Below, piece after piece: positions 34,711 to 43,927 of a stretch of DNA of 64,000 nucleotides. The DNA comes from Oceanobacillus kimchii X50. GTDB lineage: Bacteria > Bacillota > Bacilli > Bacillales > Amphibacillaceae. How positions within the stretch are numbered: the stretch's first letter is position 1; every line of letters begins with the position of its first letter. A model generated the notes under the pieces. It was given only the letters and a program-made list of their open reading frames with translations. It was not told the origin of the DNA and did no database searches. A program made the position numbers and the translations under genes. Where the stretch lies: positions 2,856,921-2,920,920 of the forward strand of contig NZ_CM001792.1 in the NCBI RefSeq assembly GCF_000340475.1, read 5' to 3'.

Positions 34711-35097
34711 ATGAGTAAAGATGTCCCTAATATTTCAGAAGCGGAATGGGAAGTAATGAATGTCTTGTGGGAATCATCACCAAAAACAGCGAATGAAGTA
34801 ATCTATTCCTTACAAAAGAAAACTGAATGGAAAGCAAAAACAGTTCGAACTTTACTAGATCGTCTTGTTAAGAAAAATGTAATTGGAGTCAATAAGAATC
34901 AACGAATCTATACGTTTTATCCACTTTATTCTCAAGACGAATGTCAAAAAGCAGAAGCAAAATCATTTATCCAACGTATTTATGGAGGAACTGTCAAATC
35001 AATGCTTGTTCAGTTTATGGAAGATGACAATTTATCAGAGAATGAGATTAAAGAGCTAAGAGAAATTCTAAATGATAAACCAAATAAAAGGAAATAA
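34711..35097 (+). CDS. blaI: Penicillinase repressor BlaI
   Basis: A 128-residue winged-helix repressor of the BlaI/MecI family (ISEAEWEVMNVLWESSPKTANEV, KTVRTLLDRLVKKNVIG) with a C-terminal dimerisation part. The known BlaR1-dependent cleavage bond (Asn-Phe in S. aureus) corresponds here to Gln-Phe in SMLVQFMEDD. It binds the three dyads in the bla/blaR1 gap. Confidence 0.95.
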   Translation: MSKDVPNISEAEWEVMNVLWESSPKTANEVIYSLQKKTEWKAKTVRTLLDRLVKKNVIGVNKNQRIYTFYPLYSQDECQKAEAKSFIQRIYGGTVKSMLVQFMEDDNLSENEIKELREILNDKPNKRK

Positions 35098-35145
35098 AAA
35101 TACTTTACTGCCATTATCATGGCAGATTAGAGTGAAAAACTACCG

Positions 35146-35178
35146 AAAAAAAGCTGAGACTCTATTAGAATCTCAGCT
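35146..35178 (-). terminator. Intrinsic terminator of the M20 pseudogene
   Basis: On the minus strand AGCTGAGA and TCTCAGCT form the stem, followed by seven Ts. A second hairpin (GCCAT/ATGGC near 35110-35125) without T-run lies just after blaI. Confidence 0.75.
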
Positions 35179-35192
35179 CTTAGTTTCCAAAT

Positions 35193-36054
35193 CTATAACT
35201 CTACTACCTTCTCACTCTTACTATGTTCTTGCATATACGTTAATGTAGCTCTTCCTAACACTTTTGCCGCAATAAGTAATCCTCTTTCATCAATATCGAA
35301 TTTAGGATGATGATGTGGATAAGACTCTTCTCTTCCTTTTATCTCAGCTCCCGTAAAGAAAAATGTTCCTTTCACCTGTTGAAGGTAATAAGAAAAATCT
35401 TCACCACCCATAACTTGAGGTGATTCTTGCACCACTTCTACTCCAGGGATGTCTTTTGCTAGTTCTGCGACAAATAGCGTTTCTTTTTCATGATTGTCAA
35501 GGGTTGGGTACCCTCTACGATAATGTAGGATACCTTTAGCACCAGACAACTCACAGGTCGCAGAAACTACTCTTTTCATTTCTGCTTCAATCAAGTCTCG
35601 AACACCCTTCAATCATGGATTTTGCTCCACCAGGAATAACCTCTTCTGCATGCTGATGAATAAAAACAACGGTACCCTTTAATTCTTCTTTTATCCCATT
35701 CAATGCTTTTGCAAGCCCTAAAAGTGTGGCCGTATGTGCATCATGCCCACATGCATGCATAACTCCATCATTTTTAGATTGAAAAGACAATCCTGTTTCT
35801 TCTTTAATCGGTAATGCATCAAAGTCAGCTCGCATTGCAACTGTCGGCCCTGGCTTACCTCCTTCTAAATAAGCAACAACTCCATTTCCACCAACATTTG
35901 TACGAACTCGATGACCTAACTTCTCATGATATTCTGCAATATACCTTGGAGTATGTACTTCTCGAAATGAAAGCTCCGGATATTGATGCAGATATCGTCG
36001 TAGTTGCACGATTTCTTCATAAAGGGAATCTAGGGATTGATAAAGTTTTTCCAT
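35193..36054 (-). pseudogene. M20 amidohydrolase pseudogene with internal deletion and frameshift
   Basis: Two adjoining frames make one broken gene. The first (36054-35587) has the N-terminal catalytic part: MRADFDALPIKEETG, HACGHDAHTATLLGLA, HQHAEEVIPGGAKSMIEG. It then runs into a stop in a wrong frame. The second (35612-35193) resumes with VRDLIEAEMKRVVSAT and the C-terminal SPQVMGGEDFSYYLQQVKGTFFFTGA. About 100-120 residues, including the dimerisation domain, are missing at the joint, and the frame shifts there. The intact protein would be a roughly 390-residue IAA-amino acid or aminoacyl hydrolase like YxeP/AmhX. The upstream ribosome site and start are intact. It should be non-functional. 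Confidence 0.85.
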
Positions 36055-36560
36055 ATTAACTACCTCTCTCTATTTACTGTTTTATAAAAAAATCAGAAAA
36101 ATTAATATATATTATTTAAATATTAGAATCCTGAATCTACTTTGTCAATGATTCAACATAATATTATTTTGTTAACACCATGACAAAGAGAATTAACTAA
36201 AGATAAAATTACGTGTAGAATAGCTTAAGAATTATGAAGAAGATGCGTACATTCTTTAAAATGAGGAATATATGATTTATCCTGATTATCATACTAGTAG
36301 ATCTCAAGAGGACGATATCTCAAAATAAAACAATTCATAACATGTGTGATCACTCTAATCCCTTTCCATGAGCTATTTCAGTGTATTATAATAAATATGA
36401 AATCGTGGAATAATTAAATTGTTTCAATCTACATTTGCGTCCACACTAGAGCTGTATGTAGCTACTTGGTTTATTCATAATATATCTAATTATTGCCGAT
36501 TATTACACATAGATGTATAAGGGACAGCTTTACTATTTTTTTTAAAAGGATGATAAAAAT
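36055..36560. other. Gene-free stretch
   Basis: About 500 nt of AT-rich DNA between the M20 pseudogene and nanE. I see no gene or strong terminator. CTACAT...ATGTAG near 36430-36462 could form a weak hairpin. Confidence 0.4.
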
Positions 36561-37229
36561 ATGCTAGATCAAATTAAAAATAGCTTGATTGTATCTTGTC
36601 AGGCATTATCTGAAGAACCATTGCATAGTTCCTTTATTATGTCAAAAATGGCACTTGCTGCAAAACAAGGTGGTGCAAAAGGAATTAGAGCTAACTCAAA
36701 AGAAGATATTATGGAAATAAAAAAAGAGGTTAATCTTCCAGTAATAGGTATTGTTAAAAGAGATTATAATGACAGTGAAGTTTTTATAACTGCTACTTAT
36801 AAAGAAATTAATGAGCTATTGGAAAGTAACTGTGAAATGATTGCTATAGACGCTACTACAAGAAATCGTCCAAATAATATCAAACTCAAAGATTTAGTAG
36901 ATTATACAAAACAATTAAATAGCAATGTTGAACTAATGGCAGATGTAGCGACTATAGAAGAAGCAAAGAATGCAGAAAAACTAGGCTTTGACTGTATCTC
37001 TACCACTCTATATGGTTATACAAAAGATACTTCTGATTTTAAATTGTATGATAATGATTTTAGTTTTCTTAAGAACATATTATCAGAAGTAAAAATACCG
37101 GTTATTGCAGAAGGAAATATAATAACTCCAGAAATGTTCAAACGATGTATAACACTTGGTGCCTATGCGTGCGTAGTAGGTGGTGCTATAACTAGACCAA
37201 AAGAAATAACGAAGCGGTTTATTGGATAA
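36561..37229 (+). CDS. nanE: N-acetylmannosamine-6-phosphate 2-epimerase
   Basis: A 222-residue TIM-barrel enzyme of the NanE family ([30 protein letters not shown] start, [26 protein letters not shown], the late IPVIAEGNI and [14 protein letters not shown]). It interconverts ManNAc-6-P and GlcNAc-6-P in sialic acid use. No nanA, nanK or transporter gene is near, so it is an orphan; it may use ManNAc-6-P from another route. The start follows AAAAGGATG. Confidence 0.92.
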   Translation: MLDQIKNSLIVSCQALSEEPLHSSFIMSKMALAAKQGGAKGIRANSKEDIMEIKKEVNLPVIGIVKRDYNDSEVFITATYKEINELLESNCEMIAIDATTRNRPNNIKLKDLVDYTKQLNSNVELMADVATIEEAKNAEKLGFDCISTTLYGYTKDTSDFKLYDNDFSFLKNILSEVKIPVIAEGNIITPEMFKRCITLGAYACVVGGAITRPKEITKRFIG

Positions 37230-37294
37230 TACAGTAAGGTTAGAACGCTAAAAGGTTTTGATCAAAAGACGGTTGATAGCTAAAACAAACGAAA

Positions 37295-37400
37295 GAATTC
37301 TACAGATATTCCTGTGGGAGCTAGCATAGGTGAGTCCCCGATACATAAACATTCGGCGGCTCACCAGCCACCACTGGATAAGTGGAATATATTTCTTAAA
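37295..37400. repeat. Structured dispersed-type repeat (Bacillaceae element)
   Basis: ATTCCTGTGGGAGC is followed by GGTGAG (37329-37334) ... CCGA ... TCGG ... CTCACC (37360-37365), a strong nested hairpin, and then CAGCCACCACTGG. This head-and-hairpin layout matches repeats seen many times in Bacillaceae genomes in gene gaps. It is between nanE and the dehydrogenase gene. Confidence 0.6.
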
Positions 37401-37444
37401 CAGTCGTCATACTATTATCCCAGTCAACACTCTTATAGAATCAA

Positions 37445-38959
37445 TCAATCTTTCGTACCCGGAAAATCAAATGTCAATTCATCTGATTCTTCTTGATCAA
37501 ACCATCTTTCTGATATTGTCTTTGTTTTTGTAAAAAATCTTGCCGTATCAGGTCCGAACATTTGACCTTCACCGTACCTGGAAGATTTCCATCCTCCAAA
37601 ATTATAGTATCCGACAGGAATTGGTATTGGTACGTTAACACCCACCATGCCTACTTCGATTTCTTGTGTAAACTTACGTGCATCCCTACCACTATTGGTG
37701 AATATAGTTACTCCATTTCCATACTGATGGTCATTGATTAAACCAATTGCTTCTTCTAGTGTCTCAACATTTACAACTATTCTTGCAGGACCAAATACTT
37801 CTTCTATATATACTTTCATATCTGGTTTTACTTGATCTAGAAGTGTTGCTCCCAGATAGAACCCTTCTTTATTCTCTACATCTGGATTTCTACCATCCAC
37901 AAGCATATTCGCACCTTCCTCGAGAGCCATTTCAATGTCACGTAGAATGCTTTGTTTCGCTTCTTGACTAATAACAGCTCCAAAATCAGCATGTTCATCA
38001 TCAAATGATCCAGCTTGTAATTTCTCTACTTTTACTTTTAGTTTCTCCTTAAATGTTTCCGCTGTTTGTTCCCCTACTGGCATGACAGTGGAGATAGCCA
38101 TACAACGTTGTGATGCTGATCCATATGCAGCTCCGATAAAGGAATCAACAGCCTTATCTAAATTTGCATCTGGCATGACAACCATATGATTTTTCCCGCC
38201 ACCAAATGCATTCACGCGCTTATGGTGTTTTGTACCAGTTTCATAGATAATTTCAGCGACTTTTGAAGAACCGACAAAACTGATTGCTTCGATATCTTGA
38301 TGTGTGATTATTTCTTGAACCGTATCTTTATCTCCATTAATTACATTCCATACACCTTTTGGCAGTCCAGCCTGTTCCCAGAGTTCAGATAGAAATAAAG
38401 CAGAATAAGGTACCTTTTCAGATGGTTTTAAAATCATTGCATTTCCAACGGCTACAGCCATTGTGCTCATCGCAAGCGGTACCATCACAGGGAAATTAAA
38501 TGGAGAAATACACGTTACTACTCCTAAAGGCTGCTTAATAGAATAAGCGTTAATTTCACCACCCACATTGGCAGAGTGTTCCCCTTTCAATATATGTGGT
38601 GCTCCGATAGCAAGGTCAACAGATTCAATCCCTCTTCCTATTTCCCCCTTCGCATCCGAGATTGTTTTGCCATTTTCCAAACCTATTAATCGTGCTAATT
38701 CTTCTGTATGTTCTACTATTAAATGTCGAAAGCGATGTAATACTTCTACTCGTTTCCCTATAGAAGTATTGCCCCATTTTTTAGCAGCTTGTTTAGCAAA
38801 ATGAATTGCTTCATTTACTTCTTCTTTTGTCGCATAAGGAACCTCCGCAATTTTCTTCCCTGTTGATGGACTGTAAACATAACCAACTTGATCACTCTTT
38901 CCTTTTACTTTTTGTCCATTAATATAATGATTAATCGTATCTAAGGTTACAGATTCCAT
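37445..38959 (-). CDS. mmsA: CoA-acylating (methyl)malonate-semialdehyde dehydrogenase
   Basis: A 504-residue aldehyde dehydrogenase of the MmsA/IolA family. It has KPSEKVPYSA, FVGSSKVAE, the catalytic Cys in SQRCMAIS and NFGGWKSSRYG near the end. The family oxidises malonate or methylmalonate semialdehyde with NAD+ and CoA, releasing CO2 and forming acetyl-CoA or propionyl-CoA. Here it follows the omega-aminotransferase by 32 nt inside a pyrimidine degradation locus, so malonic semialdehyde from beta-alanine is the natural substrate. No inositol or valine genes are nearby. Confidence 0.93.
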   Translation of the reverse strand: MESVTLDTINHYINGQKVKGKSDQVGYVYSPSTGKKIAEVPYATKEEVNEAIHFAKQAAKKWGNTSIGKRVEVLHRFRHLIVEHTEELARLIGLENGKTISDAKGEIGRGIESVDLAIGAPHILKGEHSANVGGEINAYSIKQPLGVVTCISPFNFPVMVPLAMSTMAVAVGNAMILKPSEKVPYSALFLSELWEQAGLPKGVWNVINGDKDTVQEIITHQDIEAISFVGSSKVAEIIYETGTKHHKRVNAFGGGKNHMVVMPDANLDKAVDSFIGAAYGSASQRCMAISTVMPVGEQTAETFKEKLKVKVEKLQAGSFDDEHADFGAVISQEAKQSILRDIEMALEEGANMLVDGRNPDVENKEGFYLGATLLDQVKPDMKVYIEEVFGPARIVVNVETLEEAIGLINDHQYGNGVTIFTNSGRDARKFTQEIEVGMVGVNVPIPIPVGYYNFGGWKSSRYGEGQMFGPDTARFFTKTKTISERWFDQEESDELTFDFPGTKD

Positions 38960-38991
38960 TTGATATTACCTCCTACATGATATCTAATTCC

Positions 38992-40359
38992 TTATGATTG
39001 ATTCTCTGAGAATACTTTTTGCAGTACAGCAATCATAAACTCTACATCTTCTTCAGAACTAGAAAGTGGTGGGCTCAATGTTAAGATATTATTATATCCA
39101 GCCACGGTATCTCCGTTTTTACCAATAATCAGTCCATTGTCTTTACAATCAGAAATAATTTTTGCTAATCTTTCTTTCGATGCAGGTTCTTTTGTTGTTT
39201 TATCCTCTACTAACTCGATTCCGACAATCATCCCAATCCCACGTAAATCCCCTACAAAAGGATGGTTCTTCAAATCATCTAATCCTTGTAAAAGTTTGTC
39301 TCCTGATTCTGCCGAGCGTTCATATAAATTTTCATGTTCCATAATTTCGATATTCTTTAACGCCAATGCACATGCTGCCGGGTTCCCGCCAAATGTATTT
39401 ACATGTCGGAAATGACTGGTATCATCTCCATTTTTAAATGTTTCATAAATATCTTTCCGAACGGCAGTAATAGATAACGGTAGATAAGCACTTGTTAACC
39501 CCTTAGCCATCGTTACGATGTCTGGTTTTATACCAAAGTGCTGGTGCCCAAACTTTTTCCCTGTTCTTCCAAATCCACAGATTACCTCGTCTATGATGAG
39601 AAGCACACCATGTCGATGACAAATTTCTTGGACTTTTTCCACATAAATTGGATGTGGAATAAGGACACCTCCGCCTGTAATGACTGGCTCCATGATTACT
39701 GCAGCAATTGTTTCTTTTTGCTCCCAAATAATTGTATTTTCCAGTTCCTCCGCTCGTTGGAGGTTATAATCTTCTTCCGTGATGCTATCTGGTTTACGAT
39801 AATTATCTGGTGGAGACACATGTAAAAATCCTTGTATAAGCGGTTCATATTTATATTTTCTCATTGATTGCCCTGTAGCTGATAAAGCTCCCATAGAACT
39901 TCCGTGATACGCACGATAACGTGAAATAAATTTATGACGATCTACTTCACCGTTTTGCCGGTGATATTGTCGTGCCATTTTAAATGCAACTTCATTTGCA
40001 TCAGAACCACTATTTGAATAAAAAATCATATAATCATCATCTAGCATCTCATTTACCTTCTCTGCTAATTCTATGGCTGGTTCATGACTCATTGTCATTG
40101 GTGCATAAGCTAACTTTTTGATTTGTTCATATGCTGCTAGTGCTAATTCTTCACGACCATATCCAACATTTACACACCAAAGACCCGACATTCCATCTAA
40201 ATACCGGTTCCCTTGAGCATCAGTTATCCAAGATCCTTTCCCTTCTTCAACAACCATCGGAGGATTTTTCACGTTATAAGGAGAAATATGATGCCAAATT
40301 GAATTCCTATCTCTAGACGTAAGATCAGATACATTTGATACTTTCTTAATAGATTTCAA
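38992..40359 (-). CDS. Class III omega-aminotransferase, probably beta-alanine:pyruvate
   Basis: A 455-residue PLP enzyme of the class III aminotransferases. Visible marks are MSGLWCVNVGYGREELA, SNSGSDANEVAFKMAR, YRAYHGSS, IIDEVICGFGRTG and the PLP Lys in VTMAKGLTSAYLPLS. It starts at TTG 40359, 11 nt after AAAGGA. Its place before the semialdehyde dehydrogenase and beside the beta-ureidopropionase genes suggests that it converts beta-alanine to malonic semialdehyde. Divergent from the PucR-type regulator. Confidence 0.9.
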   Translation of the reverse strand: MKSIKKVSNVSDLTSRDRNSIWHHISPYNVKNPPMVVEEGKGSWITDAQGNRYLDGMSGLWCVNVGYGREELALAAYEQIKKLAYAPMTMSHEPAIELAEKVNEMLDDDYMIFYSNSGSDANEVAFKMARQYHRQNGEVDRHKFISRYRAYHGSSMGALSATGQSMRKYKYEPLIQGFLHVSPPDNYRKPDSITEEDYNLQRAEELENTIIWEQKETIAAVIMEPVITGGGVLIPHPIYVEKVQEICHRHGVLLIIDEVICGFGRTGKKFGHQHFGIKPDIVTMAKGLTSAYLPLSITAVRKDIYETFKNGDDTSHFRHVNTFGGNPAACALALKNIEIMEHENLYERSAESGDKLLQGLDDLKNHPFVGDLRGIGMIVGIELVEDKTTKEPASKERLAKIISDCKDNGLIIGKNGDTVAGYNNILTLSPPLSSSEEDVEFMIAVLQKVFSENQS

Positions 40360-40610
40360 TATAACTCATTCCTTTCTTAAAAAAATTCATTTCGAAACTA
40401 GAGTGTAGAACGTACATAAGAATGTAACTATTTCGCTAGAAAAAGATACCTCTCTTCTTTTTTACAAAACGTTAAATTCTTAACTTTCTAATTTGACATA
40501 TTATTTTGTATATTTCATAATTAATTCTATTACGATTTAATTTTGTATTCACTTTACAATGTGTCACATCTTCTAATAAAAACATTAACGATATGAAAGG
40601 TGGCCTTTAT

Positions 40611-42266
40611 ATGGAAAAGTGGAAAGTAAGAATATCCGATATACTAAAAAGAGAACTGTTTAAACATGCAAAGCCAATTGCTGGAATCAATGGATTGGAT
40701 CAAGAAATTAAATGGACCCACATATTAGAGGTCGGTGATGTTGAGTCACTGATCAACGGTGGAGAGCTAATTCTAACCACCGGATCGGGCACAAATTTCG
40801 ACTCTCCTGAGGGGGTTGGTTTTATTGAAAAGTTACGTAGTAAGAGTGTTTCTGGAATCTGTATAGAACTTGGAACCCATGTCCGAAGTATCCATCCTGA
40901 CATAATCTCATACGGAAATAGCTATGAATTTCCCATCATCATTTTTGAACAGATTGTAAAATTTGTCGATATTACCCAAGATCTCCATACCTTAATCATT
41001 AACCAACATCATCAAATGCTTCATCAACTAAATTCATTCTCACAAAAAATTAATGAACTTTCTTTATTACCAAATGGAATCATAAAAATATTACGAGAAT
41101 TATATCTTCAATTAAACCATCCAGTCGCACTCGTTACTGATGAAATCAAGTCCCACTACTATCCTCCGATGATGAAAGACGATGTTCCGATCCTTCAATC
41201 TTTCGAAAAGACGTTAAGCGCAGGCCATTCGTTTGAAACACATGTCTATGACAATCATTATTATTTTCTTTTTCCAATTAAAGGACTTGGTCATACATGG
41301 GGATACCTATGGCTAAAAAGTTCCTCCATTGATGTAGATGAGTTCGCCCTTTCAATGATTGATAGAGTCCTACTTGCTATTGCCCAAATTATGCTTCGAA
41401 ACAGAACCGTGGAAGAACGTAAACAAAATCAAGAAGAAGAAATTGTTCGTTCCCTTTTAAAAGGAAACCATTTTTATTCCTCAAGTAATCAAAAATTCTT
41501 ACCAGAACCAGCTCAAAACCTAAATTATCGGTTAGTGCTTATCAATCTCCAACATCCAAACCAAGCAAAAGAGGAAGATTGGGAAGAAGTAAAGTTACAA
41601 CAAACGATGATTATTCGCTCTCTTTTTAAAAGATTTGGCTTCATTCCTGCCATGTCCGTGAGCAGAAATGAAATTGCAGTGATTGCTTCCTTTTATAAGC
41701 ATATAGAAGCAAAAAAAGATACAGAACGATTTATAAACACCGTAGAAGAAATGAAACAGATACAAGAGAAAAATGTATTTAATGGCGATGCATATACTTT
41801 TGGAATTAGTAATTTAAAGCATGATTATAATCACTTATCTACAAGCTACCGTGAAGCCAAAACTGTTACGATTATTCAATCCCTCAACCTTCTCCAAACG
41901 TATTTTTTTGAAAAAATTGGTGTGTATCGTATTCTATTAGACAATCCGCAGCAACATTTTTTAGAGGCTTATATCCAAGAATATTTAGGGCCTATTTTAG
42001 CTCATGACAAAGATACTAAAAGTGAATTACTGGAGACGGTTTCTACGTATATTAATTGTTTAGGATCTAAAAAAGAGACTGCTGAACAACTATTTATCGT
42101 CAGACAGACGCTATATCACCGTCTAGAGAAAATTGAACAACTATTAGGTGAAGATTTCATGGAACCAGTTAATCGTCAAGCCATTGAATTAGCATTAGCT
42201 GCCTATAAATTTTTAAAAAAATCGGTTCATCATAAAGCATTAAACTATAATAGCTTATTTATTTAG
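40611..42266 (+). CDS. PucR family transcriptional regulator of pyrimidine degradation
   Basis: A 551-residue PucR-type regulator: N-terminal ligand domain (GINGLDQEIKWTHILEVGD, GGELILTTG), a middle GGDEF-like part, and a C-terminal PucR HTH (QLFIVRQTLYHRLEKIEQLL). I chose ATG 40611, after AAAGGTGG, over the ATG at 40593, which carries that site. Placed between the aminotransferase-dehydrogenase pair (divergent) and the convergent hydrolase operon, it is the natural activator of the pathway; the ligand (uracil, dihydrouracil or beta-alanine) is not known. The gap 40360-40610 shows no clear operator. Confidence 0.88.
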   Translation: MEKWKVRISDILKRELFKHAKPIAGINGLDQEIKWTHILEVGDVESLINGGELILTTGSGTNFDSPEGVGFIEKLRSKSVSGICIELGTHVRSIHPDIISYGNSYEFPIIIFEQIVKFVDITQDLHTLIINQHHQMLHQLNSFSQKINELSLLPNGIIKILRELYLQLNHPVALVTDEIKSHYYPPMMKDDVPILQSFEKTLSAGHSFETHVYDNHYYFLFPIKGLGHTWGYLWLKSSSIDVDEFALSMIDRVLLAIAQIMLRNRTVEERKQNQEEEIVRSLLKGNHFYSSSNQKFLPEPAQNLNYRLVLINLQHPNQAKEEDWEEVKLQQTMIIRSLFKRFGFIPAMSVSRNEIAVIASFYKHIEAKKDTERFINTVEEMKQIQEKNVFNGDAYTFGISNLKHDYNHLSTSYREAKTVTIIQSLNLLQTYFFEKIGVYRILLDNPQQHFLEAYIQEYLGPILAHDKDTKSELLETVSTYINCLGSKKETAEQLFIVRQTLYHRLEKIEQLLGEDFMEPVNRQAIELALAAYKFLKKSVHHKALNYNSLFI

Positions 42267-42310
42267 TTCAATAGCTTAGTCAACATATTTTGAATGCTTT
42301 AGAAATTATA

Positions 42311-42351
42311 TTTAATCAGTGGGGGCAATTTGTATACCCTCACTGATTAAA
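42311..42351. terminator. Hairpin between convergent genes, probable terminator
   Basis: TTTAATCAGTG-GGG and CCC-TCACTGATTAAA form a long stem. T-runs are weak on both sides, so efficiency is uncertain. Confidence 0.55.
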
Positions 42352-42420
42352 GTAAATGTAATTAAATGAATAAATAAGAATAATATGGCCTTCTAGTTCA
42401 ACATTTCTTATTTCTTAACC

Positions 42421-43656
42421 CTAAAAACCAATTAGATCTAACACGGTTTGCAAGACGACATTCACACCTTTTTCACAGTCTTCCCAGTAGGTTAGCTCAT
42501 CTTCAGCATGACTCTTCCCATTTACACTCGGCACAAAAACCATAGCCGCTGGTAGATAAGTAGCGATAAACTGCGCATCATGTCCTGCACCACTCGGCAT
42601 TCGTTTATAAGAGTAATTTAGAGATTTACATGATTTTTCGATAGATTCCACTAATTGATCATTGAACCACACCGTATCACGATCCCATAATTTGGTTGTC
42701 TTAACTTTACATACTTCATTAGGTACTGAATGAGATAATCCTTGAATAATTTCCTCAACTTCTTTGATTACACTTACTTCTTTATGACGTGATTCTATGC
42801 TAAATACAACTTTATTAGGGATTACTGTATGAATATTAGGACTAACATTCACTCTACCAATTGTGTACACGAGTTCTGAATCCAATTTACTCATTTTTTC
42901 ACGGATTTCATTAATGAGACTATTGGTAGCGAATAGTGCATCTTCTCGCATATTCATCGGTGTCGTACCGGCATGATTCGAATCACCTGTCACTTCAATT
43001 TCATAACAACACATTCCTACTACACACTCTACGACCCCTATTTCAAATTTTTCCTTTTCCAGTACTGGGCCTTGCTCGATATGAAGCTCAATTAGTCCAG
43101 TAGCCTCATCTAAGCGATTTTCTTTTCCCCCTACAAATCCACTATTCTTCAACGCTTCTCCAAAAGTTATCCCATGTTCATCTGTGGATGCTAGCATTTT
43201 TCCTTTATCAAATTTCCCCGATATTACGCCCGATGCCATCATGGATGGTTCAAATCGCGCTCCTTCTTCATTCGTAAAATTCGCTACAATAATCGGAATC
43301 TGCGGCTTTATATCATTCTCCATCATTGTCTGTACTACTTCAAGACCAGTTAATACCCCAAGAACACCATCAAACCGGCCACCTTTTTTTACAGAATCAA
43401 GATGAGAACCAATAACAACGGGTGGCTTACCATTATCGATACCATCTAATCTCGCATACATATTTCCCATGTCATCCCATTTCACCGTCAATCCTAGGTT
43501 TTCACAGAGATTTTTAAAGTGATTTCTCACCTGAATATCTACATCTGAAAGTGCTAATCGTGTAACACCGTTATTCTCCGTTCTACCATAATCTGCAAAC
43601 TCCTCTATCATTTGTTTTAACCGTTCTCCATTAATTAGTACTTGTTGTTTTTCCAT
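42421..43656 (-). CDS. N-carbamoyl-beta-alanine (or N-carbamoyl amino acid) amidohydrolase
   Basis: A 411-residue M20-family amidase of the hydantoinase/carbamoylase type (AllC/HyuC/PydC). Metal motifs are GSHLDSVKKGGRFDGVLG, NFTNEEGARFEPSM and GAGHDAQFIA; the dimer lid has GDSNHAGTTPMNMRED. It removes the carbamoyl group to give beta-alanine, CO2 and NH3, the third step of reductive pyrimidine breakdown. Last gene of the PreT-PreA-Hyd operon, 18 nt after the small unknown gene. Confidence 0.9.
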   Translation of the reverse strand: MEKQQVLINGERLKQMIEEFADYGRTENNGVTRLALSDVDIQVRNHFKNLCENLGLTVKWDDMGNMYARLDGIDNGKPPVVIGSHLDSVKKGGRFDGVLGVLTGLEVVQTMMENDIKPQIPIIVANFTNEEGARFEPSMMASGVISGKFDKGKMLASTDEHGITFGEALKNSGFVGGKENRLDEATGLIELHIEQGPVLEKEKFEIGVVECVVGMCCYEIEVTGDSNHAGTTPMNMREDALFATNSLINEIREKMSKLDSELVYTIGRVNVSPNIHTVIPNKVVFSIESRHKEVSVIKEVEEIIQGLSHSVPNEVCKVKTTKLWDRDTVWFNDQLVESIEKSCKSLNYSYKRMPSGAGHDAQFIATYLPAAMVFVPSVNGKSHAEDELTYWEDCEKGVNVVLQTVLDLIGF

Positions 43657-43674
43657 CTTTACACCCTTTTCTAA

Positions 43675-43896
43675 TTAATTTTTCTGTAATTGCTTCTTGA
43701 TTAAGATTGTCGTCACATACTTTCTACTATTCGCATCTTTAAGTAGTATCGATTGTTTATCCGCAATATCATCTGTCTTCGTAAATTCAACGATATCCCC
43801 TTCTAATGTACCTTTGATTAAATGAATCGTATAACCATCATTAATAAACGCATCGATTTTCAATTTTTCATCCATGAATTCCTGATAGGTTGACAT
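43675..43896 (-). CDS. 73-residue protein of unknown function in the pyrimidine operon
   Basis: A small soluble protein with a short helix (YQEFMDEKLKIDAFI) and then a beta-rich part (GYTIHLIKGTLEGDIVEFTK, KQSILLKDANSRKYVTTILI). It has a good AGGGAT site and is tightly packed between the permease (31 nt) and the hydrolase (18 nt). The strand pattern hints at an Sm/Hfq-like or SH3-like barrel, but I do not recognise a family. A helper or regulator of the pathway is possible. Confidence 0.65.
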   Translation of the reverse strand: MSTYQEFMDEKLKIDAFINDGYTIHLIKGTLEGDIVEFTKTDDIADKQSILLKDANSRKYVTTILIKKQLQKN

Positions 43897-43927
43897 ATCT
43901 TCTTATCCCTCCAACATGAAGTTTTCA

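Noticed and set aside
37314..37533. Two 60-67 codon frames in the repeat after nanE
   Set aside because: They lie in the structured repeat and run into the 3' end of the dehydrogenase gene on the other strand; no coding signal.
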